Shown in pieces: positions 32,147 to 41,863 of a stretch of DNA of 64,000 nt. Position 1 is the stretch's first letter. The number at the start of each line of letters is the position of its first letter. The translations under genes were made by a program, and so were the position numbers. Below the pieces are notes generated by a model. It ran no database searches, had not been told where the DNA came from, and saw only the letters and a list, made by a program, of their open reading frames with translations. This DNA is from Pseudomonas mosselii (lineage in GTDB: Bacteria > Pseudomonadota > Gammaproteobacteria > Pseudomonadales > Pseudomonadaceae): NCBI RefSeq assembly GCF_003205295.1, contig NZ_QJRP01000015.1, forward strand, positions 62,001 to 126,000. Direction: 5' to 3'.

Positions 32147-33802
32147 ATGGCGGAGTCGATGGCAAGCAGTGTGGGCAGGCGCGAGGTGATCGGGTGGATG
32201 GGCGTCGGTGCGCTGGCACCGCTGCTCGGCGCCTGTTCCGCGCTGCCGGGGCCGCGTGGCGGCAGCGACCGGGCGCTGGACCTGCTGTATGTGGCCGATA
32301 CCCTCGATGCCCGTCAGCCAGGTCAGGCCGTGGTGCCGGCCACGCGCCTGGGGCCGGTCAGCCATCTGGGCCGCGCGCCGTGGATGAGCGGGCCCAACGC
32401 CAGCGCCGGGCAGCCGGAACTGGCGCCGTTGCTCGACGCGGGCTTGGCCGGCCAGGCCCGTACTGGCGGTTACGCGGTGCTCGCGGCACTGCTCGAACAA
32501 TTGCGTGCCGAAGCCGGCAGTGAGCACTGCCTGACCCTGGAGAACGGCCAGTGCTGGAACGGCAGTGGCCTGGCCTACCTCACCCAGGGCGAAAGCGGCG
32601 TGCAGGGCAGCCAGTTGCTCGGCAGCGAGGCACGGGTCAGCAGCGATGAGCGGGTGCTGTGGCCGCAGCGCAGCGCCGGACTCTATCGCCAGTCTTCCTC
32701 TATTACCCTCGGCGCCGGACTGGCCGAAACCCAGGCCAAGGCGCTCGGCATTGAAGGCGTCAAGGTGTTCCAGCGCGGCGGTGTGCGCATTGCGGTGGTG
32801 GGGGTCACCGACCCTTACGCCCAGGACCAGAAAGCCTCCCTGAAACAGTGGTACCAGTCGCTGCAACCGAGCTTCCAGCAGGCCCGGCGCGAGGCCGACC
32901 TGGTGGTGGCGCTGGCGGATGTCGGTACCGGCCCCGGTCTGTGGCTGGCCGAGCGGGTGCCGGAAGTGGATGTGCTGCTGTGCGCCCGTGGCCAGGACCT
33001 GTGGCCCGCGCCGGTACTGGCGAGCCAGGCCAGTGGCCGGCGGGTGCCGGTGCTGTTCGCCGGTTGCCGGGCCAGTGGCGCGTTTCGCCTGCGTTGCCGC
33101 CAGGCCGGTGGCCAGTGGCAGTTCGAGGCGCGGTTCTTCCCGGCCTTCGAGCACAGCCTTGGCGCGCAAGCCCAGGCCCGCGCCAGCCAGCTGCGCGGCG
33201 AGCTGCAACGTCAGCGCAGCGGCCACGCCGCCTGGCTCGAGCAGCCCCTGGCCCGCGCTCCCGAAGCGCTGTGGCGTCGCGATACCCGTGGCGGCAGTTG
33301 GGACCGTCTGCTGCACCAGGCCCTGGCCGACGATTCGAGCATGCCGGTGCTGCTGCCCGGCCTGCGTTATGACTTCCCGCTGCGGGCGGGAGAGCCGATT
33401 ACCCGTGAACACCTGATCAGCCTCACCGGTGGCTACCCCGCACCGGTGGTCGAAGCCCCGGCGCGCCAGGTCGAACAGGTGCTGGAGAACGCCGCCGAGC
33501 AACTGTTCGGTGACCCGTTGCTGCTGGACAACAGCCAGGACCTGCCGCGCTGGCAAAGCCAGAACTGGCAGGTGAGCTACAGCCCCAACGGCAAGCGCAT
33601 CATCGGCCTGCAGCCGGTGGAGGGCCTGTGCCGCACCTTCGGCCTGCACTTCGACGCCCAGGCTGGTGTACCGCTGTGGCAGACCCTGGAAGCCTGGTTG
33701 ACCCGGCAGACGCCGGGCTGGGCGCTGGCAACCCTGCAATTGCCGGCGGTGCGTTACGTCCAGGGCCATCCGGGCTGGCGCCCGCACCAGGTGGCGGCGT
33801 GA
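32147..33802 (+). CDS. 5'-nucleotidase/SoxB-like lipoprotein
   Basis: 551 residues. An N-terminal GRREVIGWMGVGALAPLLGAC combines a twin-arginine pair with the lipobox LGAC. The body resembles calcineurin-like 5'-nucleotidase/SoxB proteins (DLLYVADTLDARQPG, RIAVVGVTDPYAQD, and the C-terminal nucleotidase region GLRYDFPLRAGEPITREHL). The metal-binding motif GNHE of true 5'-nucleotidases is not seen, so catalytic activity is uncertain. ATG 32159 is an alternative start. Its stop overlaps the gspC start (GTGA), tying it to the secretion operon. Confidence 0.82.
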   Translation: MAESMASSVGRREVIGWMGVGALAPLLGACSALPGPRGGSDRALDLLYVADTLDARQPGQAVVPATRLGPVSHLGRAPWMSGPNASAGQPELAPLLDAGLAGQARTGGYAVLAALLEQLRAEAGSEHCLTLENGQCWNGSGLAYLTQGESGVQGSQLLGSEARVSSDERVLWPQRSAGLYRQSSSITLGAGLAETQAKALGIEGVKVFQRGGVRIAVVGVTDPYAQDQKASLKQWYQSLQPSFQQARREADLVVALADVGTGPGLWLAERVPEVDVLLCARGQDLWPAPVLASQASGRRVPVLFAGCRASGAFRLRCRQAGGQWQFEARFFPAFEHSLGAQAQARASQLRGELQRQRSGHAAWLEQPLARAPEALWRRDTRGGSWDRLLHQALADDSSMPVLLPGLRYDFPLRAGEPITREHLISLTGGYPAPVVEAPARQVEQVLENAAEQLFGDPLLLDNSQDLPRWQSQNWQVSYSPNGKRIIGLQPVEGLCRTFGLHFDAQAGVPLWQTLEAWLTRQTPGWALATLQLPAVRYVQGHPGWRPHQVAA

Positions 33803-34218
33803 CCTCGCGCATGGTCAGCTTCGCCTTGCTGAGCCTGGCCGGCTGGCTGGCGGCGCAATGTGTGCTGCTGCTCAGCCGCCAGCCGCTGCCGGCCAGCCCA
33901 CCGGCTCAGGCGGACGTCGCGCTGCCGGGCCTGCTGGTGGAGCACTGGCAAGCCCCCGTCGATGACGGAAGTATCCCTATCACCCGCCTGCCCCTGGCCT
34001 ACCTGGGCGGGCTCAAGGCCAAGCCGTTGTCGGCCAGCGTGGTGGTGCTGCGCCATGGCCAGCAGGTGCACACCCTCGGCCGCGGCCAGCGCCTGGCGCC
34101 GGGCATCGTGCTGCAGGACATCGACGCCGATGGCCTGATCTTCGACAACAACGGGCGGCGCGAGCGCCTGCCCTGGCCGCCACGCCCCGCCGTGACCGGC
34201 TTCAAGCGCCAAGGATGA
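33799..34218 (+). CDS. gspC: Short type II secretion protein GspC (XcpP-like)
   Basis: Inner-membrane link between the assembly platform and the secretin. About 139 residues from GTG 33799 (overlapping the previous stop); ATG 33811 is possible. One N-terminal membrane helix (MVSFALLSLAGWLAAQCVLL) and the periplasmic HR domain (ITRLPLAYLGGLKAKPL, GRGQRLAPGIVLQDIDADGL). The C-terminal PDZ or coiled-coil domain of longer GspC proteins is missing. Followed directly by gspD. Confidence 0.87.
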   Translation: MTSRMVSFALLSLAGWLAAQCVLLLSRQPLPASPPAQADVALPGLLVEHWQAPVDDGSIPITRLPLAYLGGLKAKPLSASVVVLRHGQQVHTLGRGQRLAPGIVLQDIDADGLIFDNNGRRERLPWPPRPAVTGFKRQG

Positions 34219-36174
34219 ATGATGATCGCAAGGTACTGTCTGGCCGGGCTGCTGATGCTCGGCATGTCCCTGGCCCGGGCCGAAGAGCCGGAGGTGTTCG
34301 CCGACGACGGCACGCCGTTGTACGAGGTCAATTTCGTCGACACCGAGCTGGGTGAGTTCATCAACAGCGTGTCGCGCATTACCGGCACCACCTTCATCGT
34401 CGACCCACGGGTGCAGGGCAAGGTCACCGTGCGTACGGTCGATCGGCATGACGCCGACGCCATCTACGACATCTTCCTGGCCCAGTTGCGGGCCCAGGGC
34501 TTCGCCGCCGTGGACCTGCCCAACGGCAGCGTGAAGATCGTCCCCGACCAGGCCGCGCGCCTGGAGCCGGTGCCGGTGGAAAGCGCCGGCAAGAAGTCCG
34601 AGGGCAGCGATGGTGTGGCCACCCGCGTGTTCAACGTACGCAACGCCGCCAGCGAGCAGATGCTCGGTATCCTCAAGCCGCTGATCGACCCTCGGGTGGG
34701 CGTGATCACGCCGTACCCGGCCGCCAACCTGCTGGTGGTCACCGACTGGCGCAGCAACCTGGAGCGTATCGACAGCCTGCTGCGCCAGCTCGACCAGGTC
34801 AGCGACGAGCCGTTGCAGGTCATCCCGCTCAAGCATGCCAGCGCCGCCGACACCGCGGGCCTGGTGACCCGCCTGCTGGCCCGCGAGCAGGGCAGCGATG
34901 CCGCCCAGGTGGTCGCCGACCCGCGCAGCAACGCCTTGCTGGTGCGCGGCAGCGCCGACAGCCGCGAGCGGGTGCGGGCCTTGCTGGCCCAGCTCGACCG
35001 GCCCGGCGACAACCTGCGCAGCAGCAATACCCAGGTCATGTACCTGCGCCACGCCAATGCCGCCGAGGTGGTCAAGGTGTTGCGAGGCCTGAGCCAGGCC
35101 GGCGCGGTGCCGGCCACCGAAGGCGAGGGCAAGGACGCGGCGCCGGTGCCGACGGCCAGCGATTCTGGGATTCGCCTGGAATACGAGGAGGGTACCAACG
35201 CCGTGGTGATGGTCGGCCCGGACAGCGAGCTGGCCGCCTTCCGCAGCATCGTCGAGCAACTGGACATCCGCCGGGCGCAGGTGGTGGTCGAGGCGATCAT
35301 CGCCGAGGTGTCCGACAGCAGCGCCCAGGAGCTGGGCGTGCAGTGGCTGTTCGCCGACGAGAAGTTCGGCGCCGGCATCGTCAACTTCGGCGGCAACGGG
35401 GTGAACATCGCCAGCATCGCCGGTGCCGCCAGCAGCGGCGACAACGAAAAGCTCGGCAAGCTGCTGTCGGCCACCACCGGCGCCACCGCCGGCATCGGCC
35501 ATATCGGCGGTGGCTTCAACTTCGCCATGCTGGTCAACGCGCTCAAGGGCAAGAGCGGCTTCAACCTGTTGTCCACGCCGACCCTGCTGACCCTGGACAA
35601 CGCCGAGGCGTCGATCCTGGTCGGCCAGGAGGTGCCGTTCGTCACCGGCTCCGTCACCCAGAACAACGCCAACCCCTACCAGACCATCGAGCGCAAGGAG
35701 GTGGGGGTGAAGCTGCGCATCAAGCCGCAGGTCAATATCGACAACAGCGTGCGCCTGGACATCGTCCAGGAGGTGTCGTCGATCGCCGATTCCAGCGCCG
35801 CCAGCGACGTGATCACCAACAAGCGCGAGATCAAGACCAAGGTGATGGTCGAGGACAACGGCCTGGTGATCCTCGGCGGGCTGATCAGCGACGAGCTCTC
35901 CACCAGCAACCAGCGGGTGCCGTTGCTCGGCGACATTCCCTACCTGGGCCGGCTGTTCCGCTCCGACGCCAGCAAGAACACCAAGCAGAACCTGATGGTG
36001 TTCATTCGCCCGCGCATCCTGCGTGACGGTGAGAGCCTGGCTGGCCTGAGCCAGCAGAAGTACCAGAGCCTGCAACAGAACACGCCGCTCAAGCTGCCGT
36101 CGCTGGCCGAGGGTCTGCCGTTGTTGCAAGTGTTCCCTTCCAGCCGGGCGCGCCTCGAAGGCGGTGACTGGTGA
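34219..36174 (+). CDS. gspD: Type II secretion secretin GspD
   Basis: Outer-membrane channel, 651 residues. Cleavable signal peptide to about residue 21 (SLARA). N0-N3 domains follow ([20 protein letters not shown]; repeats [28 protein letters not shown]). The secretin core has [20 protein letters not shown], the [20 protein letters not shown] signature and [14 protein letters not shown]. The C-terminus lacks an obvious pilotin-binding S-domain motif. AAGGA precedes the start. Confidence 0.97.
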   Translation: MMIARYCLAGLLMLGMSLARAEEPEVFADDGTPLYEVNFVDTELGEFINSVSRITGTTFIVDPRVQGKVTVRTVDRHDADAIYDIFLAQLRAQGFAAVDLPNGSVKIVPDQAARLEPVPVESAGKKSEGSDGVATRVFNVRNAASEQMLGILKPLIDPRVGVITPYPAANLLVVTDWRSNLERIDSLLRQLDQVSDEPLQVIPLKHASAADTAGLVTRLLAREQGSDAAQVVADPRSNALLVRGSADSRERVRALLAQLDRPGDNLRSSNTQVMYLRHANAAEVVKVLRGLSQAGAVPATEGEGKDAAPVPTASDSGIRLEYEEGTNAVVMVGPDSELAAFRSIVEQLDIRRAQVVVEAIIAEVSDSSAQELGVQWLFADEKFGAGIVNFGGNGVNIASIAGAASSGDNEKLGKLLSATTGATAGIGHIGGGFNFAMLVNALKGKSGFNLLSTPTLLTLDNAEASILVGQEVPFVTGSVTQNNANPYQTIERKEVGVKLRIKPQVNIDNSVRLDIVQEVSSIADSSAASDVITNKREIKTKVMVEDNGLVILGGLISDELSTSNQRVPLLGDIPYLGRLFRSDASKNTKQNLMVFIRPRILRDGESLAGLSQQKYQSLQQNTPLKLPSLAEGLPLLQVFPSSRARLEGGDW

Positions 36175-37622
36175 TGCTGCCCTATCGCCTGGCGCGCCAG
36201 AGCGGCATGGCCATGGCGCCGACCGAAGGCGGCTGGCAGTTGTGGCTGCGCAGCGACGCCGACAGCGACCAGTTGCAGGAGCTGTTGCGCGTGCATGGCC
36301 AGCCGATGGGCGTCGAGCAGCTCGACAGCGCGAACTTCGACGAGCGCCTCGGCCAGCTCTACCAGGCCGGCGAGGCGGCGACCGAGGCGCTGATCGAAGG
36401 CATAGGCGAGCAGGTCGACCTGGACAGCCTGATGAGCGAGATGCCGCGCATCGAGGACCTGCTGGAAAGCGACGACGAAGCCCCGGTGATCCGCTTGATC
36501 AACGGCCTGTTCGGCCAGGCCTTGCGCCTGCGTGCCTCGGATATCCATATCGAGACCTTCGAGCAGAGCCTGGTGGTGCGCCTGCGCGTCGACGGCCACC
36601 TGCGCGAGGTGCTGCGCCCGCCGCGGGCGCTGTCGGCGATGCTGGTGTCGCGGATCAAGGTCATGGCCAGGCTCGATATCGCCGAGAAGCGCCAGCCCCA
36701 GGACGGTCGCATCACCCTGCGCGCCGCCGGGCGCGAGGTGGATGTGCGGGTATCGACCCTGCCCGGCATCCATGGCGAGCGAGTGGTGATGCGCGTGCTC
36801 GACAAGCAGGCCAGCCTGCTGGCGCTGGACAACCTGGGCATGCCCGTCGCCGTGCTGCGCGGCCTGCGCGGCTGCCTGGCGCGGCCCAACGGCATCGTGC
36901 TGTCCACCGGCCCCACGGGTTCGGGCAAGACCACCACGCTGTACGCCAGCCTCAACAGTCTGAACGACGGCAGCCGCAACATCCTCACCGTCGAGGATCC
37001 GGTCGAGTACGCCATCGCCGGCATCGGCCAGACCGCCATCAACCCCCGCGCCGGGCTGACTTTTGCCAGCGGCCTGCGCGCAATCCTGCGCCAGGACCCG
37101 GACGTGATCATGCTCGGCGAGATCCGCGACCAGGAAACCGCGCAGATCGCCGTGCAGGCCAGCCTCACCGGTCACCTGGTGTTGTCGACCCTGCACACCA
37201 ACAGCGCCGTGGGCGCGGTGACCCGCCTGCGCGACATGGGCATCGAACCCTTCCTGATCGCCTCGTGCCTGCGCGGCGTGCTGGCCCAGCGCCTGGTGCG
37301 GCGGCTGTGTGCCTGCGCGGTGGTCCAGCCGCTGCAAGGCGCCGAGCGCGAACTGTGGCCGGAGCTGGGCAGCCTGCGCGAGAGCTATCACCCGGTGGGC
37401 TGCGAGCACTGCCAGGGCAGTGGCTATGTCGGCCGGCTGGGGCTGTATGAGTTCATCGAACTGGATGCCGGGCTGGTCGCCTTGCTCTACGACGGCCAGA
37501 GCGAGCTGGCCATGCAGGCCTACCTGGATGGCCGTCGGCAGAGCCTGGTGGCTGAGGCCCGTGACTGCCTGGCCCGTGGCGACACCAGCCTGGCCGAAGT
37601 GCTGCGCGTGGTGCAGGGCTGA
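36174..37622 (+). CDS. gspE: Type II secretion ATPase GspE
   Basis: Cytoplasmic motor, 482 residues from ATG 36174, which overlaps the gspD stop (TGATG). Walker [13 protein letters not shown], Asp box [10 protein letters not shown], Walker [20 protein letters not shown] and the His box [12 protein letters not shown] are intact. The zinc-binding tetracysteine is unusual: the first pair reads LCAC (CxC) instead of CxxC, while the second is CEHC. The N-terminal N1 domain is short. Confidence 0.97.
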   Translation: MLPYRLARQSGMAMAPTEGGWQLWLRSDADSDQLQELLRVHGQPMGVEQLDSANFDERLGQLYQAGEAATEALIEGIGEQVDLDSLMSEMPRIEDLLESDDEAPVIRLINGLFGQALRLRASDIHIETFEQSLVVRLRVDGHLREVLRPPRALSAMLVSRIKVMARLDIAEKRQPQDGRITLRAAGREVDVRVSTLPGIHGERVVMRVLDKQASLLALDNLGMPVAVLRGLRGCLARPNGIVLSTGPTGSGKTTTLYASLNSLNDGSRNILTVEDPVEYAIAGIGQTAINPRAGLTFASGLRAILRQDPDVIMLGEIRDQETAQIAVQASLTGHLVLSTLHTNSAVGAVTRLRDMGIEPFLIASCLRGVLAQRLVRRLCACAVVQPLQGAERELWPELGSLRESYHPVGCEHCQGSGYVGRLGLYEFIELDAGLVALLYDGQSELAMQAYLDGRRQSLVAEARDCLARGDTSLAEVLRVVQG

Positions 37623-37624
37623 GC

Positions 37625-38821
37625 ATGCCGACCTATCGCTACCAGGCCGTGGACATGAACGGCAAGGCGCACAAGGCCAGCGTGCAGGCTGACAGCGAGC
37701 GGCATGCGCGCCAGTTGCTGCGCGAGCAGGGTTTGTTCGCCCGGCAGTTGCAGCGCCACGACAGCGCGCAGCCCCGTCGCCAGCGCCTGACCCGCGCCCA
37801 GCTGTGCGAGCTGACCCGGCAGCTGGCGACCCTGGTCGGTGCCGGCATTCCACTGGTCGATGCCCTGGCCACCCTGGAGCGGCAACTGCGCCAGCCGGCC
37901 CTGCATGCGGTGCTGGTGACCCTGCGGGGTTCACTCGCCGAAGGCCTGGGGCTGGCCCGTAGCCTGGCACGCCAAGGCGCGCCGTTCACCGGGTTGTACT
38001 GCGCGCTGGTCGAGGCCGGCGAGCGCTCCGGGCGCCTGGGCCAGGTGCTGGCGCGCCTGGCCGATCACCTGGAGCAAGTCCAGCGCCAGCGCCACAAGGC
38101 GCGCACCGCGCTGATCTATCCGGTGGTGCTGATGGGCGTGTCGCTGGCGGTGGTGATTGGCCTGATGACCTTCGTGGTGCCCAAGCTCACCGAGCAGTTC
38201 GCCCATTCCGGGCAGAGCCTGCCGCTGATTACTTCGCTGCTGATCGGCATCAGCCAGGGGCTGGTGCATGCCGGGCCGTACTTGCTGGCGCTGGCGATCG
38301 GGCTGGCCGTTGCCGGCGGCTGGCTGCTGCGCAAGCCGCACTGGCGCCTGCGTCGCGACGACCTGTTGCTGCGCCTGCCGCGTGTCGGGGCGGTGCTGCA
38401 GGTGCTGGAAAGCGCGCGCCTGGCGCGCAGCCTGGCGATTCTCTGCGGCAGTGGCGTGGCCCTGCTCGAAGCCCTGCAGGTGGCCACCGAGACGGTCGGC
38501 AACCTGCGTATCCATGCCGCCATGGCGCAGGTGCGCCAGCAGGTGCAGGGCGGCACCAGCCTGCACCGGGCGCTCGACGGCGCCGGCCAGTTTCCGCCGC
38601 TGCTGGTGAACATGGTCGGCAGCGGCGAGGCCAGCGGCGCCCTGGCTGACATGCTCGAGCGCGTGGCCGATGACCAGGAACGCGGCTTCGCCCGCCAGGT
38701 GGACACCGCCATGGCGCTGTTCGAACCACTCATGATCCTGGTGATGGGCGCGGTGGTGCTGTTCATCGTGCTGGCGGTGTTGCTGCCGATCATGCAGCTC
38801 AACCAGGGATTGCAACTGTGA
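37625..38821 (+). CDS. gspF: Type II secretion inner-membrane platform protein GspF
   Basis: 398 residues. Starts PTYRYQAVDMNGKAHKASV and has two repeated GspF domains (LCELTRQLATLVGAGIPLVD; ARLARSLAILCGSGVALLEA), each followed by a membrane segment, with a third at the C-terminus (MILVMGAVVLFIVLAVLLPI). Anchors the pseudopilus assembly machine and contacts GspE and GspL. Two bases after gspE. Confidence 0.96.
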   Translation: MPTYRYQAVDMNGKAHKASVQADSERHARQLLREQGLFARQLQRHDSAQPRRQRLTRAQLCELTRQLATLVGAGIPLVDALATLERQLRQPALHAVLVTLRGSLAEGLGLARSLARQGAPFTGLYCALVEAGERSGRLGQVLARLADHLEQVQRQRHKARTALIYPVVLMGVSLAVVIGLMTFVVPKLTEQFAHSGQSLPLITSLLIGISQGLVHAGPYLLALAIGLAVAGGWLLRKPHWRLRRDDLLLRLPRVGAVLQVLESARLARSLAILCGSGVALLEALQVATETVGNLRIHAAMAQVRQQVQGGTSLHRALDGAGQFPPLLVNMVGSGEASGALADMLERVADDQERGFARQVDTAMALFEPLMILVMGAVVLFIVLAVLLPIMQLNQGLQL

Positions 38822-38835
38822 CAAGGAGACTTCTC

Positions 38836-39270
38836 ATGCAACAACGACGCAACCGCCAACGTGGCTTCACGCTGATGGAAATCATGGTGGTGATCTTCAT
38901 CATCGGCCTGCTGATCGCCGTGGTTGCGCCCAGCGTGCTGGGCAACCAGGACAAGGCCATGAAGCAGAAGGTCATGGCCGACCTTGCGACCCTGGAGCAG
39001 GCGCTGGACATGTACCGCCTGGACAACCTGCGCTTCCCCAGCAACGAGCAGGGCCTGGCGGCGCTGGCGAAGAAGCCGACCCAGGAACCGCTGCCGCGCA
39101 GCTGGCGCAGCGATGGGTATATCCGTCGATTGCCGGAAGATCCGTGGGGCACACCGTATCAGTACCGCATGCCCGGTGAGCATGGCCGGGTCGATGTCTA
39201 TTCGCTGGGCGCCGATGGCGTGCCGGGTGGTGAAGGCCAGGATGCCGACCTGGGCAACTGGGCGCTTTGA
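38836..39270 (+). CDS. gspG: Type II secretion major pseudopilin GspG
   Basis: 144 residues. Prepilin leader MQQRRNRQRG, cleavage before FTLMEIMVVIFIIGLLIA with Glu5. The C-terminal calcium loop region reads YSLGADGVPGGEGQDADLGN. ATG 38836 is used because AAGGAG lies 7 bp upstream. Builds the pseudopilus after processing by PilD/GspO, which is not encoded here. Confidence 0.96.
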   Translation: MQQRRNRQRGFTLMEIMVVIFIIGLLIAVVAPSVLGNQDKAMKQKVMADLATLEQALDMYRLDNLRFPSNEQGLAALAKKPTQEPLPRSWRSDGYIRRLPEDPWGTPYQYRMPGEHGRVDVYSLGADGVPGGEGQDADLGNWAL

Positions 39271-39280
39271 GGTGACTGGA

Positions 39281-39853
39281 ATGGGTGTCCGGCTTGGCAT
39301 TGTCGGGGCCGCTTCGCGCCCCTTTCGCGACACAAGGCCGCTCCCACAGGGAAGCGCGGTCGCCTGTAGGAGCGGCCTTGTGTCGCGAAAGGGCTGCAAA
39401 GCAGCCCCGACTTTCCTGTGCCATCAACGCGGCTTCAGCCTGCTCGAACTGCTGGTGGTGATGGCCATCGCCTCGCTGATGACCAGCCTGGCCGTGGCCT
39501 GGCTCGACAGCGGCAGGAGCAGCGTCGACCAGGCCCTCGACCGCCTGGCCGCCGCCACCGTGGCCCAGGCCGACCTGGCGCGCCATGCCGGGCAACTGCG
39601 GGGGATCCGCTGGAACGGCCAGCGACCTGAATTCGTGCGCCGCCAGGGTGATCAATGGCAGGTGGAAACCGTGGCACTGGGCGATTGGCCCAAGGGCCTG
39701 CGCCCGGACTGGCCGGCCAGCCAGACGCCCGCGCTGCTGTTCACCCCCGATGGCTGGGCCCGCCCGGGCACTGTGCGCTGGCGTTGGGCCGAGGGCGGCC
39801 GGCGTTGGGACTGGGACCGCAGCGGCCAGTTACGCGTGAGCGTGATGCCATGA
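39281..39853 (+). CDS. gspH: Type II secretion minor pseudopilin GspH with REPIN inside its leader
   Basis: The prepilin motif QRG then FSLLELLVVMAIASLMTSLA (Glu5 present) and the C-terminal domain are normal. From ATG 39281 (GAGGTG 6 bp upstream) the leader would be 51 residues, of which about 35 are translated REPIN. A second start, GTG 39380, lies inside the REPIN 7 bp after AGGAG, which is also REP sequence; it would give an 18-residue leader rich in Lys/Arg. No other start exists near the cleavage site. Ends overlapping gspI (ATGA). Whether the product is processed and functional is open. Confidence 0.85.
   Translation: MGVRLGIVGAASRPFRDTRPLPQGSAVACRSGLVSRKGCKAAPTFLCHQRGFSLLELLVVMAIASLMTSLAVAWLDSGRSSVDQALDRLAAATVAQADLARHAGQLRGIRWNGQRPEFVRRQGDQWQVETVALGDWPKGLRPDWPASQTPALLFTPDGWARPGTVRWRWAEGGRRWDWDRSGQLRVSVMP
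39304..39409. repeat. REPIN inserted in the 5' end of gspH
   Basis: Inverted REP pair (arms CGACACAAGGCCGCTCCCAC and TAGGAGCGGCCTTGTGTCGC, with GC-rich hairpins outside) lying between the gspH upstream start and its prepilin cleavage site. Its reading frame is open throughout. All other REPINs in the window are intergenic. Confidence 0.92.
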
Positions 39854-40218
39854 AACGCAGACAACGAGGGTTCACCTTGCTCGAAGTGAGCGTGGCCCTG
39901 GGCATCGCCGCGGTCCTGGCGGTGATCACCAGCCAGGTCCTGCGCCAGCGCTTGGCCGTGCAGGACACTGTGCAGCAGCATCGCCTGGGCCTGCTGTGCG
40001 CCCGCGAGCTGCAGGCGCGTTTCGCGGTCGAGCAGTACTGGCCGGCGGCCAACCAGGACAGCGGCGTGCTGGTGGAGGGCGGGCAGGCCTGCCATTGGCA
40101 GGTGCAGCTGCGTCGCACCGGCGTGCGCGACCTGCGTCGTGGCGAACTGCTGCTGCATGCCGACCGCGACCAGCGCCTGCCGCTGGGGCAGTACACCGTG
40201 TTCCTGGAGCGACCATGA
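39850..40218 (+). CDS. gspI: Type II secretion minor pseudopilin GspI
   Basis: 122 residues. Leader MKRRQRG, then FTLLEVSVALGIAAVLAVIT with Glu5. Forms the pseudopilus tip with GspJ and GspK. Start and stop both overlap neighbours by ATGA, so it is translationally coupled to gspH and gspJ. Confidence 0.94.
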   Translation: MKRRQRGFTLLEVSVALGIAAVLAVITSQVLRQRLAVQDTVQQHRLGLLCARELQARFAVEQYWPAANQDSGVLVEGGQACHWQVQLRRTGVRDLRRGELLLHADRDQRLPLGQYTVFLERP

Positions 40219-40805
40219 AACGGCGCCAGGCGGGCATGACCCTGATCGAACTGCTGGTGGCCCTGGCCCTTACCGCCTTGCTCGGGGTGATGCTGTCGGC
40301 GCTGGTCAACGGTTGGCTGAAGGTGCGCGAGCGGCTCGACGAACAGGTGCGCGAAGCCGGCGTGCTGGATTTCTGCCTGGCGCTGGAGCGGCGCTTAGAC
40401 AGCCCGGTGCTGCGGCGCCTGTATGAACAGCGCCTGCCGCTGGCACCACGCTGGCTCGACTGGCAACCCGACCGCCAGCAGTTGCTGTGGGTGGCCGCCG
40501 CAGCCTGGCCCCAGGCCGAGGGCGGCTCGCGCCTGCAGCGCCAGCGTTTGCGTTTCGAGCCTCGCGAACAACGCCTGCTGCTGGAAACCTCGGCCGACCT
40601 CTACGCCGCCTCGACCCCACAGTGGGTGATGCGCGAACGACTGGAGCGGGTCAGCGCGATGAATATCCTCTACCACCAGTCTGGCCGCTGGCTGGCCTGG
40701 CCTTCCGAACAACCGGCGCACCCCGGGCGGGGTGTACGCGTGGAGCTAGTGCGTGATGGAGCACCGTTTACCTGCACCTTCGTTCTGCCCTGGGGGCGCT
40801 CATGA
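40215..40805 (+). CDS. gspJ: Type II secretion minor pseudopilin GspJ
   Basis: 196 residues. Leader MKRRQAG, then MTLIELLVALALTALLGVML; the +1 residue is Met where Phe is usual, and Glu5 is kept. The C-terminal domain is typical (ALERRLDSPVLRRLY, RLRFEPREQRLLLETS). Overlaps gspI and gspL by 4 bp each. Confidence 0.94.
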   Translation: MKRRQAGMTLIELLVALALTALLGVMLSALVNGWLKVRERLDEQVREAGVLDFCLALERRLDSPVLRRLYEQRLPLAPRWLDWQPDRQQLLWVAAAAWPQAEGGSRLQRQRLRFEPREQRLLLETSADLYAASTPQWVMRERLERVSAMNILYHQSGRWLAWPSEQPAHPGRGVRVELVRDGAPFTCTFVLPWGRS

Positions 40806-41863
40806 ACCTTGATTGGCGTCGCCGGGTACCGGCACAACCCTGGCTGCTGCTGCGCCCAGGCGAGGTGTGGGAGTGGCTGCTGGTGATCCAGGGCAGTCCC
40901 GTGCGCCAGGGGCAGGGTGAACCACCGTCAGGGCTCGAGGCCCGCGTCGCCCTGATTGTCCCCGGCGAGCATTGCAGCCATTTCCAGCTGGCCGCTCCGC
41001 CCGGGCTCAAGCGCGAGGAATGGCCGTTGCTGGTCGAGGACCGCTTGCTGCAAGGCGCCGATGAGGTGCTGTGTACCTGTATCGGGCGTCATGCGGGACA
41101 TTTGCAACTGCTGGTGGTGGCGCGGGCGCGGTTGAGCGAATGGCGTGCGCAGTGTGATGCATGGGCGCTGCCGGTTGAGCGTTGCTGGGCTGAATTCCAG
41201 TTGTTGCCCGACAGCGTGGGCGCAGCGGGTTGGCATTGGCGGCGAGGGGCGATGAGTCTGTACAAGGGCCTGGCGCATTGGCTGGCCTGGCCGCAGGTGT
41301 TTGGCCAACCACCGGTGCTTGGCTGGCCGGCCGAGGGCGCCGAATGCATCGAGGGCCCATGGCCAGAGGTACTGGCGCCGCTCGATGGCCTGCCCGGTGT
41401 GTTCGAGGCACGACGCACTCGCTCACGCCCACGGTTGCAGCGAGGGCACTCACGCCTGGCCGTCGCCTGCCTGGCGTTGGCCCTGACATGGGGCGGGCTG
41501 TGGTGCGCGCTCCAGTGGCGGCAGACCCAGGTTTATCGAGCCCAGGTGCTGGTGGTGACCGGCGCCCAGGCGACGCCGCGCCAGGCGGCGCTGGCGCTCA
41601 AGCGCCTGCAGGACGATGCCCGTGAAAGCCAGGTGCGCCTGCGTCTGCTCGACGCGTTGCAGACGCAGGTCCATGCCTGGTTGAACGATCATCCGGGCTG
41701 GCAAGTGCGGGCGGTACGGTTCGACGGCCAGCGTTGGCTCCTGGAGCTGGAAGGTGAGGGCGCCGTCGCACCGTGGCAGGACATGGCCACGGCGATCGGT
41801 GTGCCGGTACAGGTGGAAGACGAAGCGCGCCGTGTGGTGTTCGACCTGGGGAGCGCAGCATGA
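40802..41863 (+). CDS. gspL: Type II secretion protein GspL
   Basis: 353 residues. Cytoplasmic actin-like domain (about 1-220, with EEWPLLVEDRLLQGADEVL), one membrane helix at about 224-244 (LAVACLALALTWGGLWCALQ) and a small periplasmic ferredoxin-like domain. Recruits GspE to the membrane. ATGA overlaps on both sides. Confidence 0.92.
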   Translation: MNLDWRRRVPAQPWLLLRPGEVWEWLLVIQGSPVRQGQGEPPSGLEARVALIVPGEHCSHFQLAAPPGLKREEWPLLVEDRLLQGADEVLCTCIGRHAGHLQLLVVARARLSEWRAQCDAWALPVERCWAEFQLLPDSVGAAGWHWRRGAMSLYKGLAHWLAWPQVFGQPPVLGWPAEGAECIEGPWPEVLAPLDGLPGVFEARRTRSRPRLQRGHSRLAVACLALALTWGGLWCALQWRQTQVYRAQVLVVTGAQATPRQAALALKRLQDDARESQVRLRLLDALQTQVHAWLNDHPGWQVRAVRFDGQRWLLELEGEGAVAPWQDMATAIGVPVQVEDEARRVVFDLGSAA

